Source: an uncultured Chlorobiaceae bacterium (GTDB lineage: Bacteria > Bacteroidota > Chlorobiia > Chlorobiales > Chlorobiaceae). Taken from it: a DNA stretch of 64,000 nt. The DNA is taken from assembly GCA_903836465.1 (NCBI GenBank), contig CAILRB010000009.1, positions 1 through 64,000 of the forward strand, in the 5' to 3' direction. Within the stretch, counting starts at the first letter, position 1, and every line of letters begins with the position of its first letter. The notes under the pieces were generated by a model. It did not search any database. It was given only the letters and a program-made list of their open reading frames with translations, and was not told the DNA's origin. The translations under genes were made by a program, and so were the position numbers. This document shows positions 24,080 through 34,679 of the stretch, in pieces.

Positions 24080-25615
24080 TCAATGAAGCGTGATTCCGAA
24101 CATGGCTGATGAGTATTGTGCAAAATCTGAAAGCGGGGCGAAAAAGAGACCGAAATAGATGGTCAGGATCATCAGCACCGCCATGAGAATCTGCGCAGGC
24201 ATTCCGGCGGACATCTCCTTTTCGTCATGCTGTGTTGATTCGCGGAGGTACATGTTGAGCGGGATGAGCATGTAGTAGTAGAGCGAGATAACGCTCGTCA
24301 TGATTCCGATGAGCGCAAGCCAGATATAGAGGGAACCTTTGGCAAGCAGTGCTGAAAAGATCATCAGTTTGCCGATAAAGCCGAACGTCGGGGGAAGTCC
24401 AACAAGAGATATCAGGAATACGGTCAAAGCCGCACCGGCAAGTGGCATTTTTTTGCCAAGGCCACGATAATCGTCGAGATTTTCGCTGCCTGTTTTGTTG
24501 GCGATAAGAATAACGACATAGAAGGCTCCGAAATTCATCAGAAAATAGGAGAGCAGATAAAAGAGCGTTGCCTGGGTACCGAGCTTGTCCATGACAATAA
24601 TGCCGAGGAGCAGGTAACCGGCATGGGCAATGGATGAATAGGCCAGCAGGCGTTTGACGTTTTTCTGCCAGAGCGCTACGACGTTGCCGTAGATCATGGA
24701 GGAAATAGAGAGAAGAATAAGGAGTGAGAGCCAGTCAATACCGAGAATATCTTCGTAAGGGTGTCCGCCATGGGGCACGGCTATGTAGAAAAAGCGCATG
24801 AGCAGGGCAATGCCTGCTGCTTTTGAGGCAACGGAGAGATAGGCGGTGATTGGAGTCGGCGCACCTTCGTAAACATCGGGCGACCAGAAGTGAAACGGCA
24901 CGGCGCCAATCTTGTAGCCGAATCCGGCGAGCACAAGAAGGGTTGAAAAGATCATCACCAGCGGGTCGTAGCCGTGTGCGGCCAGCTCTGCGCTGATTTT
25001 GATGAGGTTGGTCTGGGCGGTGAGGCCGTAGATCAGTGAAAAGCCGTAGACCATAAGACCCGATGAAACGGCGCCGTAGACAAGGTATTTCAATGCGGCT
25101 TCGGAGGAACGGGCGTTGCGTTTGAAATATCCGGTCAGAATGTAGGCGGTGAAACTTACCAGTTCCATGGAGAGGAAGATCATCAGCAGGTCTGCCGATG
25201 AAGCCATCATGATCATGCCGATGACCATTGAAACAATAAGCGCATAGTACTCACCCATACTTTTTACTTCCCGGTCGAACTGCTCGTCGGACATGGTGAC
25301 AACAACGGCGAGCATTCCGGAAAGGACAAAAAAGTATTTGAAGAAGAGAGCAAACTCATCGAGAACATACATTCCAAAAAAGAACTCGCCTGCCGGCAGG
25401 GAGTGCTGCTGGAAGATGAAGAAGAGGCTGCCCGCAAGCCCGACAAGGGTTGTTAGGGAGAGCAGATTGTTTTTCCTGCCTTTTGCCACCAGATCGATGA
25501 CGATGAGGAGCATAAAAAGCAGGGAGAGATAAATTTCAGGTATAAAAAATCCAACGCTTGCTTTTAGAGTGGCAATGATACCTTGAATTTCAGCACCTGA
25601 TGGCAGCTCGAACAT
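24080..25615 (-). CDS. nuoN: NADH-quinone oxidoreductase subunit N
   Basis: Antiporter-like membrane subunit of NDH-1, 511 residues and about 14 helices, normal length. The conserved central region YLVYGAVSSGLMVYGFSLIYG and the proton-channel segment AGFGYKIGAVPFHFWSPDVY, with its key Lys, are present. So is VKRLLAYSSIAHAGYLLLG in the second half. It is the last gene of the nuo operon, 38 bases after nuoM, and is followed by a strong terminator. It should take part in proton pumping coupled to quinone reduction. Confidence 0.96.
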   Translation of the reverse strand: MFELPSGAEIQGIIATLKASVGFFIPEIYLSLLFMLLIVIDLVAKGRKNNLLSLTTLVGLAGSLFFIFQQHSLPAGEFFFGMYVLDEFALFFKYFFVLSGMLAVVVTMSDEQFDREVKSMGEYYALIVSMVIGMIMMASSADLLMIFLSMELVSFTAYILTGYFKRNARSSEAALKYLVYGAVSSGLMVYGFSLIYGLTAQTNLIKISAELAAHGYDPLVMIFSTLLVLAGFGYKIGAVPFHFWSPDVYEGAPTPITAYLSVASKAAGIALLMRFFYIAVPHGGHPYEDILGIDWLSLLILLSISSMIYGNVVALWQKNVKRLLAYSSIAHAGYLLLGIIVMDKLGTQATLFYLLSYFLMNFGAFYVVILIANKTGSENLDDYRGLGKKMPLAGAALTVFLISLVGLPPTFGFIGKLMIFSALLAKGSLYIWLALIGIMTSVISLYYYMLIPLNMYLRESTQHDEKEMSAGMPAQILMAVLMILTIYFGLFFAPLSDFAQYSSAMFGITLH

Positions 25616-25653
25616 AATTCTCTTCGTTTATTCTTTCAGTCAATTTAATTAAA

Positions 25654-27288
25654 TCACATTTGTGACAGCACAACGGGTGACAGTACCTGAACGAGTTTGT
25701 TAATGCTGGTCGTAATCATACCGAGTACCGGCATTGGATAGATACCAAGGAAAATGGTGATCACCACCAGCGGAACAAGCATGGCGAGTTCGCGCCCGTC
25801 AAGGTCAAGCTTTCCGTGCCAGTCGTGGAAATGGATGTGTTCGTGTCCATCTTCTCCGACAACAAGATCATAAGCGGCGTCCTGCTTTCTCTGACCAAGG
25901 AACATTCTCTGGAGCGACCAGAGCAGATAGGCTGCACCGAAGACGATGCCGAGAACGGAGACCATGGCAATTGGTCGGGTTGTTACGGAGCTGAAGGCGC
26001 CGACAAAGACAAATGCCTCGGAGATAAATCCGCTGAGGCCGGGAAGACCAAGTGAGGCGAACCATGCGACGGTAACCACTGCGGCATAGACCGGCATATA
26101 GGAGGCAAGGCCGCCGAATTTCTCGATTTGGCGGGTGTGCGCACGGTCATAAATGACGCCGACAAGAAGGAAGAGCATCGCAGTGATGGTGCCGTGGTTG
26201 AACATCTGGTAGAGCGCTCCAACCATTCCTTCGCTGTTTCCTGCAGAGAGGCCGAGCAGTACGTAGCCCATGTGGCTGATGGAGGAGTAGGCAACCATCT
26301 TTTTCAGATCTTTCTGGGCCAGTGCGCAGAAGGCGCCGTAGATGATATTGATGGCTCCAAAAATGCCGATGACGTACATTCCTGCATGGAAGACTTCCGG
26401 AAAGAGCGGGAAGTTGATACGAATCATGCCGTAAGTGCCGAGTTTCAGAAGCACGCCTGCAAGGATAACGGAAATGGGGGTCGGCGCTTCAACGTGGGCG
26501 TCCGGCAGCCAGGTGTGGAAAGGGAACATCGGGACTTTGATGGCAAAGCCGATAAAGAGCACGATAAAGGCTACATAGCGCCAGAAGACATTATCAGGGC
26601 CGAGAATGGCGTCTTTAATATAATTACTCTGGGTGGCCATGGCAACAAGGCTGAAGGTGTGGTTGCCGGTGACGGGATCGAGAACGCTGAAGTAGAGTCC
26701 GATCATGACCAGAAGCATGAAGACGGAGCCGAACAGGGTGTAGAGGAAGAACTTGATGGCCGCATATTCGCGGTTTGGTCCACCCCAGATGCCGATAAGA
26801 AAGTACATCGGAAGCAGCATGACTTCCCAGAAAACGTAGAAAAGGAAGAAATCAAGGGCGACAAAGCAGCCCATCATAGCTGATGCAAGCAGGTTGTAAA
26901 GAATAAAGTATCCTTTTACCTGTTTCTGGATTGTCCAGCTTGACAGAACGCCGATTGCCGAGATGAGTGCGGTCAGGATCACCATGGTGATCGAGATGCC
27001 GTCAACACCGAGGAAGTACTCAATGTTCAGGGAGCCGAATCCGCCGAGATGAAGACTGATCCACGGAATCTTTTCGACGAACTGGAAGGAGCCGAGAGGG
27101 CTTCCCCCTGGTCCTGCAGTGATTCCTGGCAGCGCGGGGTCATAACCTCTCCAGATCAGAACCGCCAGCACTCCCTGGGCAAGTGCCGCAAGCAGTGAAA
27201 CAATTCTGATTATCTGCTTTTGCGATGAGGGCACGGCAAGAATAACCAGACCGGCGATAATAGGCAGAAAAACAATTAAACTCAGCAT
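25654..27288 (-). CDS. nuoM: NADH-quinone oxidoreductase subunit M
   Basis: Antiporter-like subunit of NDH-1, 544 residues. Landmarks are the FWEVMLLPMYFLIGIWGG segment with the essential Glu, GFAIKVPMFPFHTWLPDAH and LKKMVAYSSISHMGYVLLG. A hydrophilic loop near the C-terminus carries a His-rich stretch, EDGHEHIHFHDWHG (DNA about 25815-25860), not usual in E. coli NuoM. It starts 39 bases after the nuoL stop. Confidence 0.96.
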   Translation of the reverse strand: MLSLIVFLPIIAGLVILAVPSSQKQIIRIVSLLAALAQGVLAVLIWRGYDPALPGITAGPGGSPLGSFQFVEKIPWISLHLGGFGSLNIEYFLGVDGISITMVILTALISAIGVLSSWTIQKQVKGYFILYNLLASAMMGCFVALDFFLFYVFWEVMLLPMYFLIGIWGGPNREYAAIKFFLYTLFGSVFMLLVMIGLYFSVLDPVTGNHTFSLVAMATQSNYIKDAILGPDNVFWRYVAFIVLFIGFAIKVPMFPFHTWLPDAHVEAPTPISVILAGVLLKLGTYGMIRINFPLFPEVFHAGMYVIGIFGAINIIYGAFCALAQKDLKKMVAYSSISHMGYVLLGLSAGNSEGMVGALYQMFNHGTITAMLFLLVGVIYDRAHTRQIEKFGGLASYMPVYAAVVTVAWFASLGLPGLSGFISEAFVFVGAFSSVTTRPIAMVSVLGIVFGAAYLLWSLQRMFLGQRKQDAAYDLVVGEDGHEHIHFHDWHGKLDLDGRELAMLVPLVVITIFLGIYPMPVLGMITTSINKLVQVLSPVVLSQM

Positions 27289-27327
27289 GTTCCGTATCTG
27301 TAAGTTTTCTGATTAAAAGTATATCTC

Positions 27328-29604
27328 TTAGTAGATCAGTCGTGTTAAATAAAAAACAAAGTAACCAAAAACAGCAAGAAGCAGCATGACGACATAGGTC
27401 TGCACTTTTCCTGTCTGCAGTTTTCTCAGCATCGCTCCTGTGGTGTTGACGGTGAATGCGGTAAAGTTTACCATGCCGTCAACAATGTTTCTGTCGAATC
27501 CGTCATTGAGATAGGCGAATTTCCTCACCAGAGTGGCTACGCCGTTGACAATACCGTCAACGATGTGGGTGTCGAACCAGGAGAGGATGTTCGCAATGAG
27601 CATTGAGCCTTTGATGAAGGTTGCTTCGTAGATCTCGTCCCAGTACCATTTGTTGAGGGAGAAGAGATAGAGCGGCCTGATGGCAATGGCTGTCTTTTCG
27701 GGATCGATAATGTTGAAGACGTAGACGACAAAAGCGAGAGTGATGCCAAGCAGCACCATAATGCTTGAAATGTAGATTGCGGTGAAGTGCGCGGCGTGAC
27801 CGGCATGGACAATCTCTGCCTGACGAACGTCTGAGTATGTATGGGCGCCTTTCTGGGCTTCGCCATGTCCACCCTTCTGCGCTTCGCCATGCGCACCTGC
27901 TTCGACTGCTGGCGCTTCGACGGCAGGAACAACTTCAGCGAGGGCTGAGGTTACGGAAGCGGTACGAAGGTCACCAATCTGATGGTTGGCCTCACCAACC
28001 ACGGTGGCCGGTGTCTGGATCATCTTCATGAACCACCCTTTTCCTCCGTCAAGCGGATCAGGTGAATAGACAAAGAAAATTGAAAGTGCTGCAAGTATGA
28101 CGAGAGGCGCTCTCATGTTCCATGAAACTTCGTGGACTCCATGCTCCTCATGGTGATCGTCCGAATGCGCGTCATGTGAGGCATGTGCATGATGATCCTG
28201 ATGGTGATCATCGGCAGGCTTCAGGTGCGTGCGACTTTCTCCGAAGAAGACCAGCCATATCTGACGACCCATATAGAAGGCGGTGAGCATGGCGGAAAAG
28301 AAGCCGAGAACGGGAATAAGATAATAGATGCCGCCGCCTTCAACTTTGGCGAAGCCGATGGCGCCGGCAAGAATGGCGTCTTTGCTCATGAAGCCGCTGG
28401 TGAGAGGCAGACCGGCAAGGGCGAGGGTTGCAAGGGTGAAGGTTGCAAAGGTCCAGGGCATTTTTTTGCGGAGATCGCCCATCCAGCGCATATCCTGTTC
28501 GTGGTGCATGGCGTGGATGATGGCGCCTGAACCGAGAAAGAGGCATGCCTTGAAGAATGCATGGGTGACGAGATGGAAAAGCGCTGCTGAATAGGCGCCG
28601 ACTCCAAGGCCGAGCACCATGTAGCCGAGCTGTGAGACGGTTGAGTAGGCCAGCACTCGTTTAATATCGTTCTGGGTAATGGCGATGGTTGCTGCCATGA
28701 AGGCGGTGCAGGCGCCGGTAAAGGCGATGACGTGGAGGGCGTCAGGCGTCAGGAGCACAAAGATGCGGGCGACAAAGTAGACGCCTGCGGCAACCATGGT
28801 TGCTGCATGGATGAGTGCCGATACCGGTGTCGGGCCTTCCATGGCATCCGGGAGCCATACATGAAGCGGGAACTGTGCTGATTTACCGACGCAGCCCATA
28901 AAGAGAAGGATACCGGCAGCGGTAAGCCATCCATGGGAGAGACCGAACTTCCCTGCTGCAAGGTTGGCGTAGATCTGCTCGAAACTGAAGGTATGGAACT
29001 GTGAATACAGAATCAGGATGCCGAGCCACATGCCGATGTCGCCGACACGGTTGGCAAGAAAGGCTTTTTTCTGAGCATCGGCTGCGCTCTGTTTTTCGAA
29101 GAAGAAACCGATGAGCAGGTATGAGGAGAGTCCGACAAGTTCCCAGAAGATATAGATGGCGAAAAGGTTGTCGGAGAGTACGATACCGAGCATGGAGAAG
29201 GTGAAGATCCCCAGAAAGGCGAAATATCTTCCGTAATTCTTGTCTCCGGCCATATAACCGGTTGAGTAGAGATGAACAAGAAGGCTGATCAGGGTAACCA
29301 TTGCCAGCATGATGGCCGTGAGGTTGTCAATCACGATGCCCATCTTGATCTGGAGTGGACCGACGCCGGGAACGTTGCCGAGATCAATCCAGGTAAAGTC
29401 CCAGGCAATCCTGAATGCCGGATCGTAGGTTTGCACAATTACCGACCAGAAGATGTAGGCCGATATCGCAAATGCTGTACCAAGTATGCCCACTCCTATA
29501 AAATCGCCTCTGCGCGGCAGGCGGCGATTGAAAAAGATAAGAATGACAAACGAGAGCAGCGGCAGCAGCAGTACGACTATTGATAACTGAATTAAACTGT
29601 GCAT
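27328..29604 (-). CDS. nuoL: NADH-quinone oxidoreductase subunit L
   Basis: Largest NDH-1 membrane subunit, 758 residues against about 610 in E. coli. The core motifs are intact (FWELVGLSSYLLIGFFFEK, GKSAQFPLHVWLPDAMEGPTP divided at its usual helix break, IKRVLAYSTVSQLGYM). The extra length is a hydrophilic insertion between helices. It holds a His-rich segment (DNA about 28141-28227) and a short internal duplication, GEAQKGGHGEAQKG (DNA about 27842-27905). The C-terminal lateral helix region is present. Position between nuoK and nuoM is canonical. Confidence 0.96.
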   Translation of the reverse strand: MHSLIQLSIVVLLLPLLSFVILIFFNRRLPRRGDFIGVGILGTAFAISAYIFWSVIVQTYDPAFRIAWDFTWIDLGNVPGVGPLQIKMGIVIDNLTAIMLAMVTLISLLVHLYSTGYMAGDKNYGRYFAFLGIFTFSMLGIVLSDNLFAIYIFWELVGLSSYLLIGFFFEKQSAADAQKKAFLANRVGDIGMWLGILILYSQFHTFSFEQIYANLAAGKFGLSHGWLTAAGILLFMGCVGKSAQFPLHVWLPDAMEGPTPVSALIHAATMVAAGVYFVARIFVLLTPDALHVIAFTGACTAFMAATIAITQNDIKRVLAYSTVSQLGYMVLGLGVGAYSAALFHLVTHAFFKACLFLGSGAIIHAMHHEQDMRWMGDLRKKMPWTFATFTLATLALAGLPLTSGFMSKDAILAGAIGFAKVEGGGIYYLIPVLGFFSAMLTAFYMGRQIWLVFFGESRTHLKPADDHHQDHHAHASHDAHSDDHHEEHGVHEVSWNMRAPLVILAALSIFFVYSPDPLDGGKGWFMKMIQTPATVVGEANHQIGDLRTASVTSALAEVVPAVEAPAVEAGAHGEAQKGGHGEAQKGAHTYSDVRQAEIVHAGHAAHFTAIYISSIMVLLGITLAFVVYVFNIIDPEKTAIAIRPLYLFSLNKWYWDEIYEATFIKGSMLIANILSWFDTHIVDGIVNGVATLVRKFAYLNDGFDRNIVDGMVNFTAFTVNTTGAMLRKLQTGKVQTYVVMLLLAVFGYFVFYLTRLIY

Positions 29605-29637
29605 GTTCCAGGTAATGTTTTCAGGAATAAATTAAAA

Positions 29638-29955
29638 TTACTCTTTCAGGGTGTCTATACTCGACACGTCCACACTCTTGAATATCTTGTATATATTGAT
29701 CACGATGGCCAGAGCGATCGCTGCTTCGGCTGCGGCAATAACGATGACGAAAAGAGCGAACATCACCCCTTCCATGCCGCCGTTGTATTTGGAGAATGCC
29801 AGAAAATTGATGTTTGCGGCATTCAGTATCAGTTCAACGCCCATCAGAACAACAATGGCATTTTTCCGGGTCATGACGGCAAAGAGCCCGAAGCCCAGAA
29901 GAAAGGCTGAGATGGTGAGATAGTGGTTGAGTCCTATGGTTGTCAACTGTTCCAT
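29638..29955 (-). CDS. nuoK: NADH-quinone oxidoreductase subunit K
   Basis: Small three-helix NDH-1 subunit, 105 residues. It contains the two conserved membrane glutamates (GVELILNAANINFLAF and the AAEAAIALAIVINIYK helix), which form part of the hydrophilic axis of the membrane arm. It starts 22 bases after nuoJ ends and precedes nuoL by 33 bases. Confidence 0.96.
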   Translation of the reverse strand: MEQLTTIGLNHYLTISAFLLGFGLFAVMTRKNAIVVLMGVELILNAANINFLAFSKYNGGMEGVMFALFVIVIAAAEAAIALAIVINIYKIFKSVDVSSIDTLKE

Positions 29956-29977
29956 ATTGTGATAGACTTTTTTTTCG

Positions 29978-30490
29978 TTATTTACCGGGCTTGTCGAAAC
30001 GTGCGAGAAATGCGGCTCCTATAAGGGCTGCAAGCAGCAGGATGGAGACCATTTCAAAGGGCAGCACGTAGCGCGACATGGTTTCAAAGCCGATCCGTTC
30101 GACGATGCTTCCCTGAAGCATTGTTTCGGAGGGCATCCATGTGTGTGTTGTATAAATGGTATAGAGCATTGCCCCGATCATGGCAATGAGAAGAAGCGTA
30201 CCGGGGATGATATGGAGGACTTCGCTTTTCTGGCCGGTCTGCATGATGCTGTTGGTAAACATGACACCAAAGAGGAGCAGGACAAGGATACCGCCGACAT
30301 AGACGACCACCTGGGTAACGGCAATGAAATCGGCACTGAGAAAGACGTAGAGCGCTGCCGCGCCGAAAAACGTGAAGAGCAGGGAAAAGGCGGAATAGAT
30401 CACGTTCCGGGTAAAGACGACAAAAGCCGCTGAACAGACCGTAATGGCTGCAAAGAGATAAAATATGACCGTATACGTTGTGTTACTCAT
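29978..30490 (-). CDS. nuoJ: NADH-quinone oxidoreductase subunit J
   Basis: Five-helix membrane subunit of NDH-1, 170 residues. The conserved third helix, FIAVTQVVVYVGGILVLLLF, contains the pi-bulge region important for coupling. The N-terminal helix pair and the C-terminal LLLAALIGAAFLAR helix complete the usual topology. It lies 28 bases after nuoI. Confidence 0.96.
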   Translation of the reverse strand: MSNTTYTVIFYLFAAITVCSAAFVVFTRNVIYSAFSLLFTFFGAAALYVFLSADFIAVTQVVVYVGGILVLLLFGVMFTNSIMQTGQKSEVLHIIPGTLLLIAMIGAMLYTIYTTHTWMPSETMLQGSIVERIGFETMSRYVLPFEMVSILLLAALIGAAFLARFDKPGK

Positions 30491-30518
30491 AGTAATTGGA
30501 GCACATTAATTGGTTCGC

Positions 30519-31139
30519 TTATTCTCCGTCCTTTGTTTCCTGCTTTGCTTCTGCTGCCTTCTTTTCTTTATCCGCCAGGGCCTTTGCCTGTATTTCGGCA
30601 AGCTTGCGTCGTTTGGCTTCCGCTTCGAGGCGGGTAAGGTTGCCGAAATGATAGAGCATATTGCTGCGGTCAAACTCTGAAAAGTCGGCGACTGGTGTAT
30701 GGTAAAGGCACTCTGTCGGGCAGACTGTGGTGCATATTCCGCAGGTCATGCACTTTGCCACGTCTATATCAAAGACGGGTACCCAGAATTTTTTCTGTTG
30801 TCCGTCTGATGTTTTTCCGCACAGTGCTAAATCATCGGGCGCAACCTTGATGGTCTCCATTTCTATACAGGAGATCGGGCAGGCTCTGACGCACTGACCG
30901 CAGCCGATACAGTCTTCGATTTTATTGTAGAGACGATAGCGAGCGTTCGCTGGTGTAGGAATAACCTCACGGGGGTACTGCAAGGTGCAGAGCCCATCGA
31001 CCTGACGAAAATAGTCGACATCATCAAGACCGGCATCGCCTTTGCGATGGATGGCATTGAAAAAATGCTTCAGGGTGATTCCCATACCGGCTGCAATTGT
31101 GACTGCGCCGGTTTTTATATTGCCGAAATACTCACTCAT
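30519..31139 (-). CDS. nuoI: NDH-1 ferredoxin-like subunit I
   Basis: 206-residue iron-sulfur subunit carrying clusters N6a and N6b. Two complete 4Fe-4S motifs are visible: CIGCGQCVRACP and CMTCGICTTVCP. The C-terminus (about 40 residues, KRRKLAEIQAKALADKEKKA) is a charged, Ala/Lys/Glu-rich helix not found in E. coli NuoI. In a complex without NuoEFG, NuoI is at or near the electron entry face, probably taking electrons from reduced ferredoxin (inference). It starts 48 bases after nuoH ends. Confidence 0.96.
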   Translation of the reverse strand: MSEYFGNIKTGAVTIAAGMGITLKHFFNAIHRKGDAGLDDVDYFRQVDGLCTLQYPREVIPTPANARYRLYNKIEDCIGCGQCVRACPISCIEMETIKVAPDDLALCGKTSDGQQKKFWVPVFDIDVAKCMTCGICTTVCPTECLYHTPVADFSEFDRSNMLYHFGNLTRLEAEAKRRKLAEIQAKALADKEKKAAEAKQETKDGE

Positions 31140-31187
31140 AATTCTTCTGCGTCATTACTTGTAACTGCATTGACTGTTGAACTTTTC

Positions 31188-32306
31188 TTAAGGGCGATAG
31201 ACTTCCCAGATTGCGGTCAGCACAAAACTGATGAAGGCAAACGGGGTCAAAACTTTCCAGCAGAGGTACATCAACTGATCGACCCTTAAACGGGGAAGCG
31301 TCCAGCGAAGCCACATCTGTACAAAAATAAAGAAGAACCCTTTTGTTATAATCCAGAAGGCTCCCCATACGGGCCCGTTTGTCCAGTCGTTCAGGGCAAA
31401 GCCTCCAAGGTTGGGCAGCGGCGAATTCCATCCGCCGAGAAAGACGATGGAGATAATGGCGGAGACCATGAACATGCTGCCGTATTCGGCAAGGAAGATC
31501 ACGGCGAACTTCATGCCGGTGTATTCGGTAAAGTAACCGGCAACCAGCTCGGATTCTGCTTCGGGAATATCGAATGGTGCGCGGTTCACTTCGGCAAGTG
31601 ATGCAATAAAGTAGATGAGGAACGGCAGCCACGCTATCGGCGATTGAAAGAGAAAGAAGTGTGCAAAACCGTACGCTCCTGACTGTAGCATAGTGATCTT
31701 CTGCATGTCGAGGGTACCGGCCATCATGGCGCCGCAGAGCAGGGCGATGGCGGCGGGAATCTCGTAGCTGACAATCTGGGCGACGCTGCGGACTGCGCCG
31801 TACAGTGACCACTTGTTGTTGGAGCCCCATCCTGCGGCCAGAATACCGACCACTTCAATGGCGACGATGCCGATGGCAAAAAAGAGTCCTACGTTCAGGT
31901 TTGCTCCGATAAAGGCGGAACTGAACGGGAGTACCGCAAAGGCAAGGAAGGAACCGACAAAGAGAATTCCGGGACCGACGACGAAGAGGAATTTGTCGGC
32001 TGATGCAGGAACGATGTCTTCTTTCTGGAGAAGTTTGAGGATGTCGGCAATGGTTTGGAGAATTCCCCATTTACCAACTTCCATAGGGCCAAGCCTGTCC
32101 TGCATGAAGGCTGAAATTTTCCGTTCGCCGTACACGCCGTAGGTGAGCGAGTAGAGTGCGATAAAGACAAGCGGGATGGCGGCGAGAATCACCAGACCGA
32201 GCGGCAAACCAAAGAGATAGAACCCGGCAAGAGCGTCTGACCAGGCATTGAGACTGTTACCCATAAGAAAAGGGATGCTAAATTGCGATAAGGCCATGGT
32301 ACTCAT
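31188..32306 (-). CDS. nuoH: NADH-quinone oxidoreductase subunit H
   Basis: Eight-helix membrane subunit at the junction of the NDH-1 arms, 372 residues. It helps form the quinone site. Conserved parts seen are [20 protein letters not shown], the acidic loop [20 protein letters not shown] and [19 protein letters not shown]. It overlaps the nuoD stop by 4 bases. It is about 45 residues longer than E. coli NuoH, mostly in the N-terminal segment before the first conserved helix. Confidence 0.96.
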   Translation of the reverse strand: MSTMALSQFSIPFLMGNSLNAWSDALAGFYLFGLPLGLVILAAIPLVFIALYSLTYGVYGERKISAFMQDRLGPMEVGKWGILQTIADILKLLQKEDIVPASADKFLFVVGPGILFVGSFLAFAVLPFSSAFIGANLNVGLFFAIGIVAIEVVGILAAGWGSNNKWSLYGAVRSVAQIVSYEIPAAIALLCGAMMAGTLDMQKITMLQSGAYGFAHFFLFQSPIAWLPFLIYFIASLAEVNRAPFDIPEAESELVAGYFTEYTGMKFAVIFLAEYGSMFMVSAIISIVFLGGWNSPLPNLGGFALNDWTNGPVWGAFWIITKGFFFIFVQMWLRWTLPRLRVDQLMYLCWKVLTPFAFISFVLTAIWEVYRP

Positions 32307-33505
32307 CTGTCAACCTCCCCGAGAACAATATCGATGCTGCCGATAATGGCGACAAGATCGGGTATAAGCTGCCCTTTTGAAAGGTCTTTCATTGCTGAAA
32401 GATTGACAAAGCAGGATGAACGGGCTTTGCAGCGGACCGGTTTGGTTGATTTTCCGTCACTCTCAATATAAAAGCCGAGTTCACCACGGGGATTCTCTGC
32501 CCGGCCATAGACCTCTCCGGCTTTTGGACGAATACGCTTCGGGATGGCTGATCTTGGATTGAAGCCTTCTGCAGAGGGTATTTTGTCGATGCACTGCTCT
32601 ATAATCTTGAGGCTTTCGTCCATCTCCCAGGCACGGACGAGATGGCGTGAGAGGCAGTCGCCGATAACGGAGTCTTTGCCGTCGGGTACGGGGACTTTAA
32701 AGTCGAGTTCGGGATAAATGGAGTAGGGGTCGTTTCTTCTCAAATCCCATTTTACTCCTGAGCCGCGAAGCATGGGGCCTGACCAGCCGTAGTTTATGGC
32801 AACATCGGCAGGCATGATTCCTATACCGAGGGTTCGTTTGACGAAGATCTCGTTTTTGGTGAGCAGTTCGCAAAGCTCGACGGTTTTTGGTCTGAAGTAG
32901 TTAACAAACTCTTTCACTCTTTTGAGGAAATCGGCCGGTACATCGTAGGCAAGGCCGCCGACCCATATATAGTTATAGAGCATTCGCGCGCCTGATGCCC
33001 ATTCGAGAAGTCCGAGAATAATTTCGCGGTCACGGAAGCAGAAGAGAAAGGGGGTAAAGGCGCCGAGATCGATTCCATAGGTTCCGATGGCCACCAGATG
33101 CGATGCAATTCTGTTCAGTTCGGCAACGATAACCCGGATGAATTCAACTCTGCGGGGAATTTCTATATCGAGAAGTTTTTCAACGGTGATGGCGTAGGCA
33201 AATTCGCTGTTCATACCTGCAAGGTAGTCGAGCCGGTCGGTATAAGGAACAACTGCGGGGTAATCAACGTTTTCGCAACACTTTTCGAAGCAGCGGTGGA
33301 GGTAGCCAAGGTAGGGCTCGGCCTGGGTAATAACTTCGCCATCGGTAAGACACTCCAGCTTGAGCACTCCATGGGTTGACGGATGCTGAGGCCCCATGGC
33401 GAGAACCATCTGCTCGGTGGCAAGGTCTTTTTCAAGTATGACCACCGTGTCGCTTTGTCGGGTAACCCTGACTGAACCCAGTCCGGCTGTATCTAATTCC
33501 TGCAT
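32303..33505 (-). CDS. nuoD: NADH-quinone oxidoreductase subunit D
   Basis: 49-kDa-type NDH-1 subunit, 400 residues with the start at 33505 ([14 protein letters not shown]). The frame stays open to 33613, but that extension overlaps the end of nuoC and looks unlike the family. The family signature [15 protein letters not shown] contains the His that lines the quinone site, and the C-terminal half retains the partner Tyr/His region inherited from hydrogenase large subunits ([25 protein letters not shown]). NuoC and NuoD are separate genes here, unlike the E. coli fusion. Confidence 0.95.
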   Translation of the reverse strand: MQELDTAGLGSVRVTRQSDTVVILEKDLATEQMVLAMGPQHPSTHGVLKLECLTDGEVITQAEPYLGYLHRCFEKCCENVDYPAVVPYTDRLDYLAGMNSEFAYAITVEKLLDIEIPRRVEFIRVIVAELNRIASHLVAIGTYGIDLGAFTPFLFCFRDREIILGLLEWASGARMLYNYIWVGGLAYDVPADFLKRVKEFVNYFRPKTVELCELLTKNEIFVKRTLGIGIMPADVAINYGWSGPMLRGSGVKWDLRRNDPYSIYPELDFKVPVPDGKDSVIGDCLSRHLVRAWEMDESLKIIEQCIDKIPSAEGFNPRSAIPKRIRPKAGEVYGRAENPRGELGFYIESDGKSTKPVRCKARSSCFVNLSAMKDLSKGQLIPDLVAIIGSIDIVLGEVDR

Positions 33506-33536
33506 ACGTGAGCTGCGTTTACTATTTAAAACACTG

Positions 33537-34055
33537 TTAGTACGGCACCTTGATTCCGTGATACTGATCCTGCACTTTGTAATCTTTGCGGAGGGGATAT
33601 CCTTCCCAGTCATCGGGGCAGAGAATTCTTCTCAGCTCGGGGTGACCGGTAAAGGTCATGCCGAACATGTCGTACGCTTCCCTTTCGTGCCAGTTGGCGG
33701 TGTGCCAGACACAGGCGACGCTTGGGATGGATCCTCCGTCGCGGACACACTTCACCTTGACGGCCAGTTTATGATTGAAAAGAGCAAGTGATTCGAAATT
33801 ACAGATAATACCAAGCTTCTCTTCGGCGGGATAGTCCACACCGGTGAGGCAAGCCATATAGTTGAATTTGAGCTTCGGATGGTCGCGCATGAAGAGGGCT
33901 ATCTCTGTCCACTGCGACGTATCGATAACTTCAAAGAAAGGCATGGTCTCATTGGCGTCAAGAGCTGATATGGCCGAACCAAACTTCTCATGGATAATCG
34001 AGTATGCAGCAGCACTCTCCTGTAATGACTGCGATATAACCTTTCCTTCTTCCAT
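33537..34055 (-). CDS. nuoC: NADH-quinone oxidoreductase subunit C
   Basis: 30-kDa-type peripheral subunit of NDH-1, 172 residues. The signature [20 protein letters not shown] and the following [17 protein letters not shown] are characteristic. It has no cofactor and binds NuoD and NuoB around the quinone end of the hydrophilic arm. It starts 24 bases after nuoB ends and ends 31 bases before nuoD. Confidence 0.96.
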   Translation of the reverse strand: MEEGKVISQSLQESAAAYSIIHEKFGSAISALDANETMPFFEVIDTSQWTEIALFMRDHPKLKFNYMACLTGVDYPAEEKLGIICNFESLALFNHKLAVKVKCVRDGGSIPSVACVWHTANWHEREAYDMFGMTFTGHPELRRILCPDDWEGYPLRKDYKVQDQYHGIKVPY

Positions 34056-34079
34056 TTGACAGTAAGCCTTATAAGTTAG

Positions 34080-34649
34080 TTATGCTCCGACGACCGTGCG
34101 CTCACGCTCGATAATGAACCGGGGATCGACACTTTTTTCAGCCAGCTTTTTCAGTGCATCGGCCCTTGAGATACCAATCTGCTCCATCCTTATCAACTCC
34201 TGGATTTTCATGAGCCCACCGATAAGCGATTCGGGTCTCGGGGGACATCCGGGAACATAGACGTCGACAGGAATAATACGGTCAACTCCCTTGAGAACAT
34301 GGTAGCCGTGCTCCCAGTAGGGACCTCCGCAATTGGAGCAGCTTCCCATGGAGAGAACGTAACGGGGTTCCGGCATCTGTTCGTAAAGCCGTACAACCCG
34401 TTCGGCCATTTTCATGGTAACGGTGCCGGCAACAATCATAAGATCGGACTGACGGGGTGATGAGCGGGGGAAAATACCGAAGCGCTCAAGATCGTAGTTG
34501 GAGGCGTTGGTCGCCATCATTTCGATTGCGCAGCAGGCAAGACCAAAACCCATTGGCCAGAGTGATGACAAACGAGCCCAGTTCAGAACATTGTCAACCG
34601 ATGTTACCAGCATGTTATGCTTTGTTATCCCGGCATCAAGTAAACCCAT
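34080..34649 (-). CDS. nuoB: NADH-quinone oxidoreductase subunit B (cluster N2)
   Basis: 189-residue subunit that holds the terminal 4Fe-4S cluster N2. Ligand cysteines are the tandem pair in [11 protein letters not shown], then CSNCGGPYW and VPGCPPRPE. The cluster passes electrons to the quinone bound between NuoB and NuoD. It lies 30 bases after nuoA. Confidence 0.96.
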   Translation of the reverse strand: MGLLDAGITKHNMLVTSVDNVLNWARLSSLWPMGFGLACCAIEMMATNASNYDLERFGIFPRSSPRQSDLMIVAGTVTMKMAERVVRLYEQMPEPRYVLSMGSCSNCGGPYWEHGYHVLKGVDRIIPVDVYVPGCPPRPESLIGGLMKIQELIRMEQIGISRADALKKLAEKSVDPRFIIERERTVVGA

Positions 34650-34679
34650 AACGATCTAATGAATGGTGAATAGTATCTG

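Noticed and set aside
26128-26883. 251-residue open frame on the plus strand
   Set aside because: It is antisense to nuoM, which has all family motifs; the frame is a mirror of nuoM codon bias.
33506-33613. N-terminal extension of NuoD by 36 residues
   Set aside because: It overlaps the 3' end of nuoC and is basic and unlike NuoD. ATG 33505 gives the usual N-terminus.
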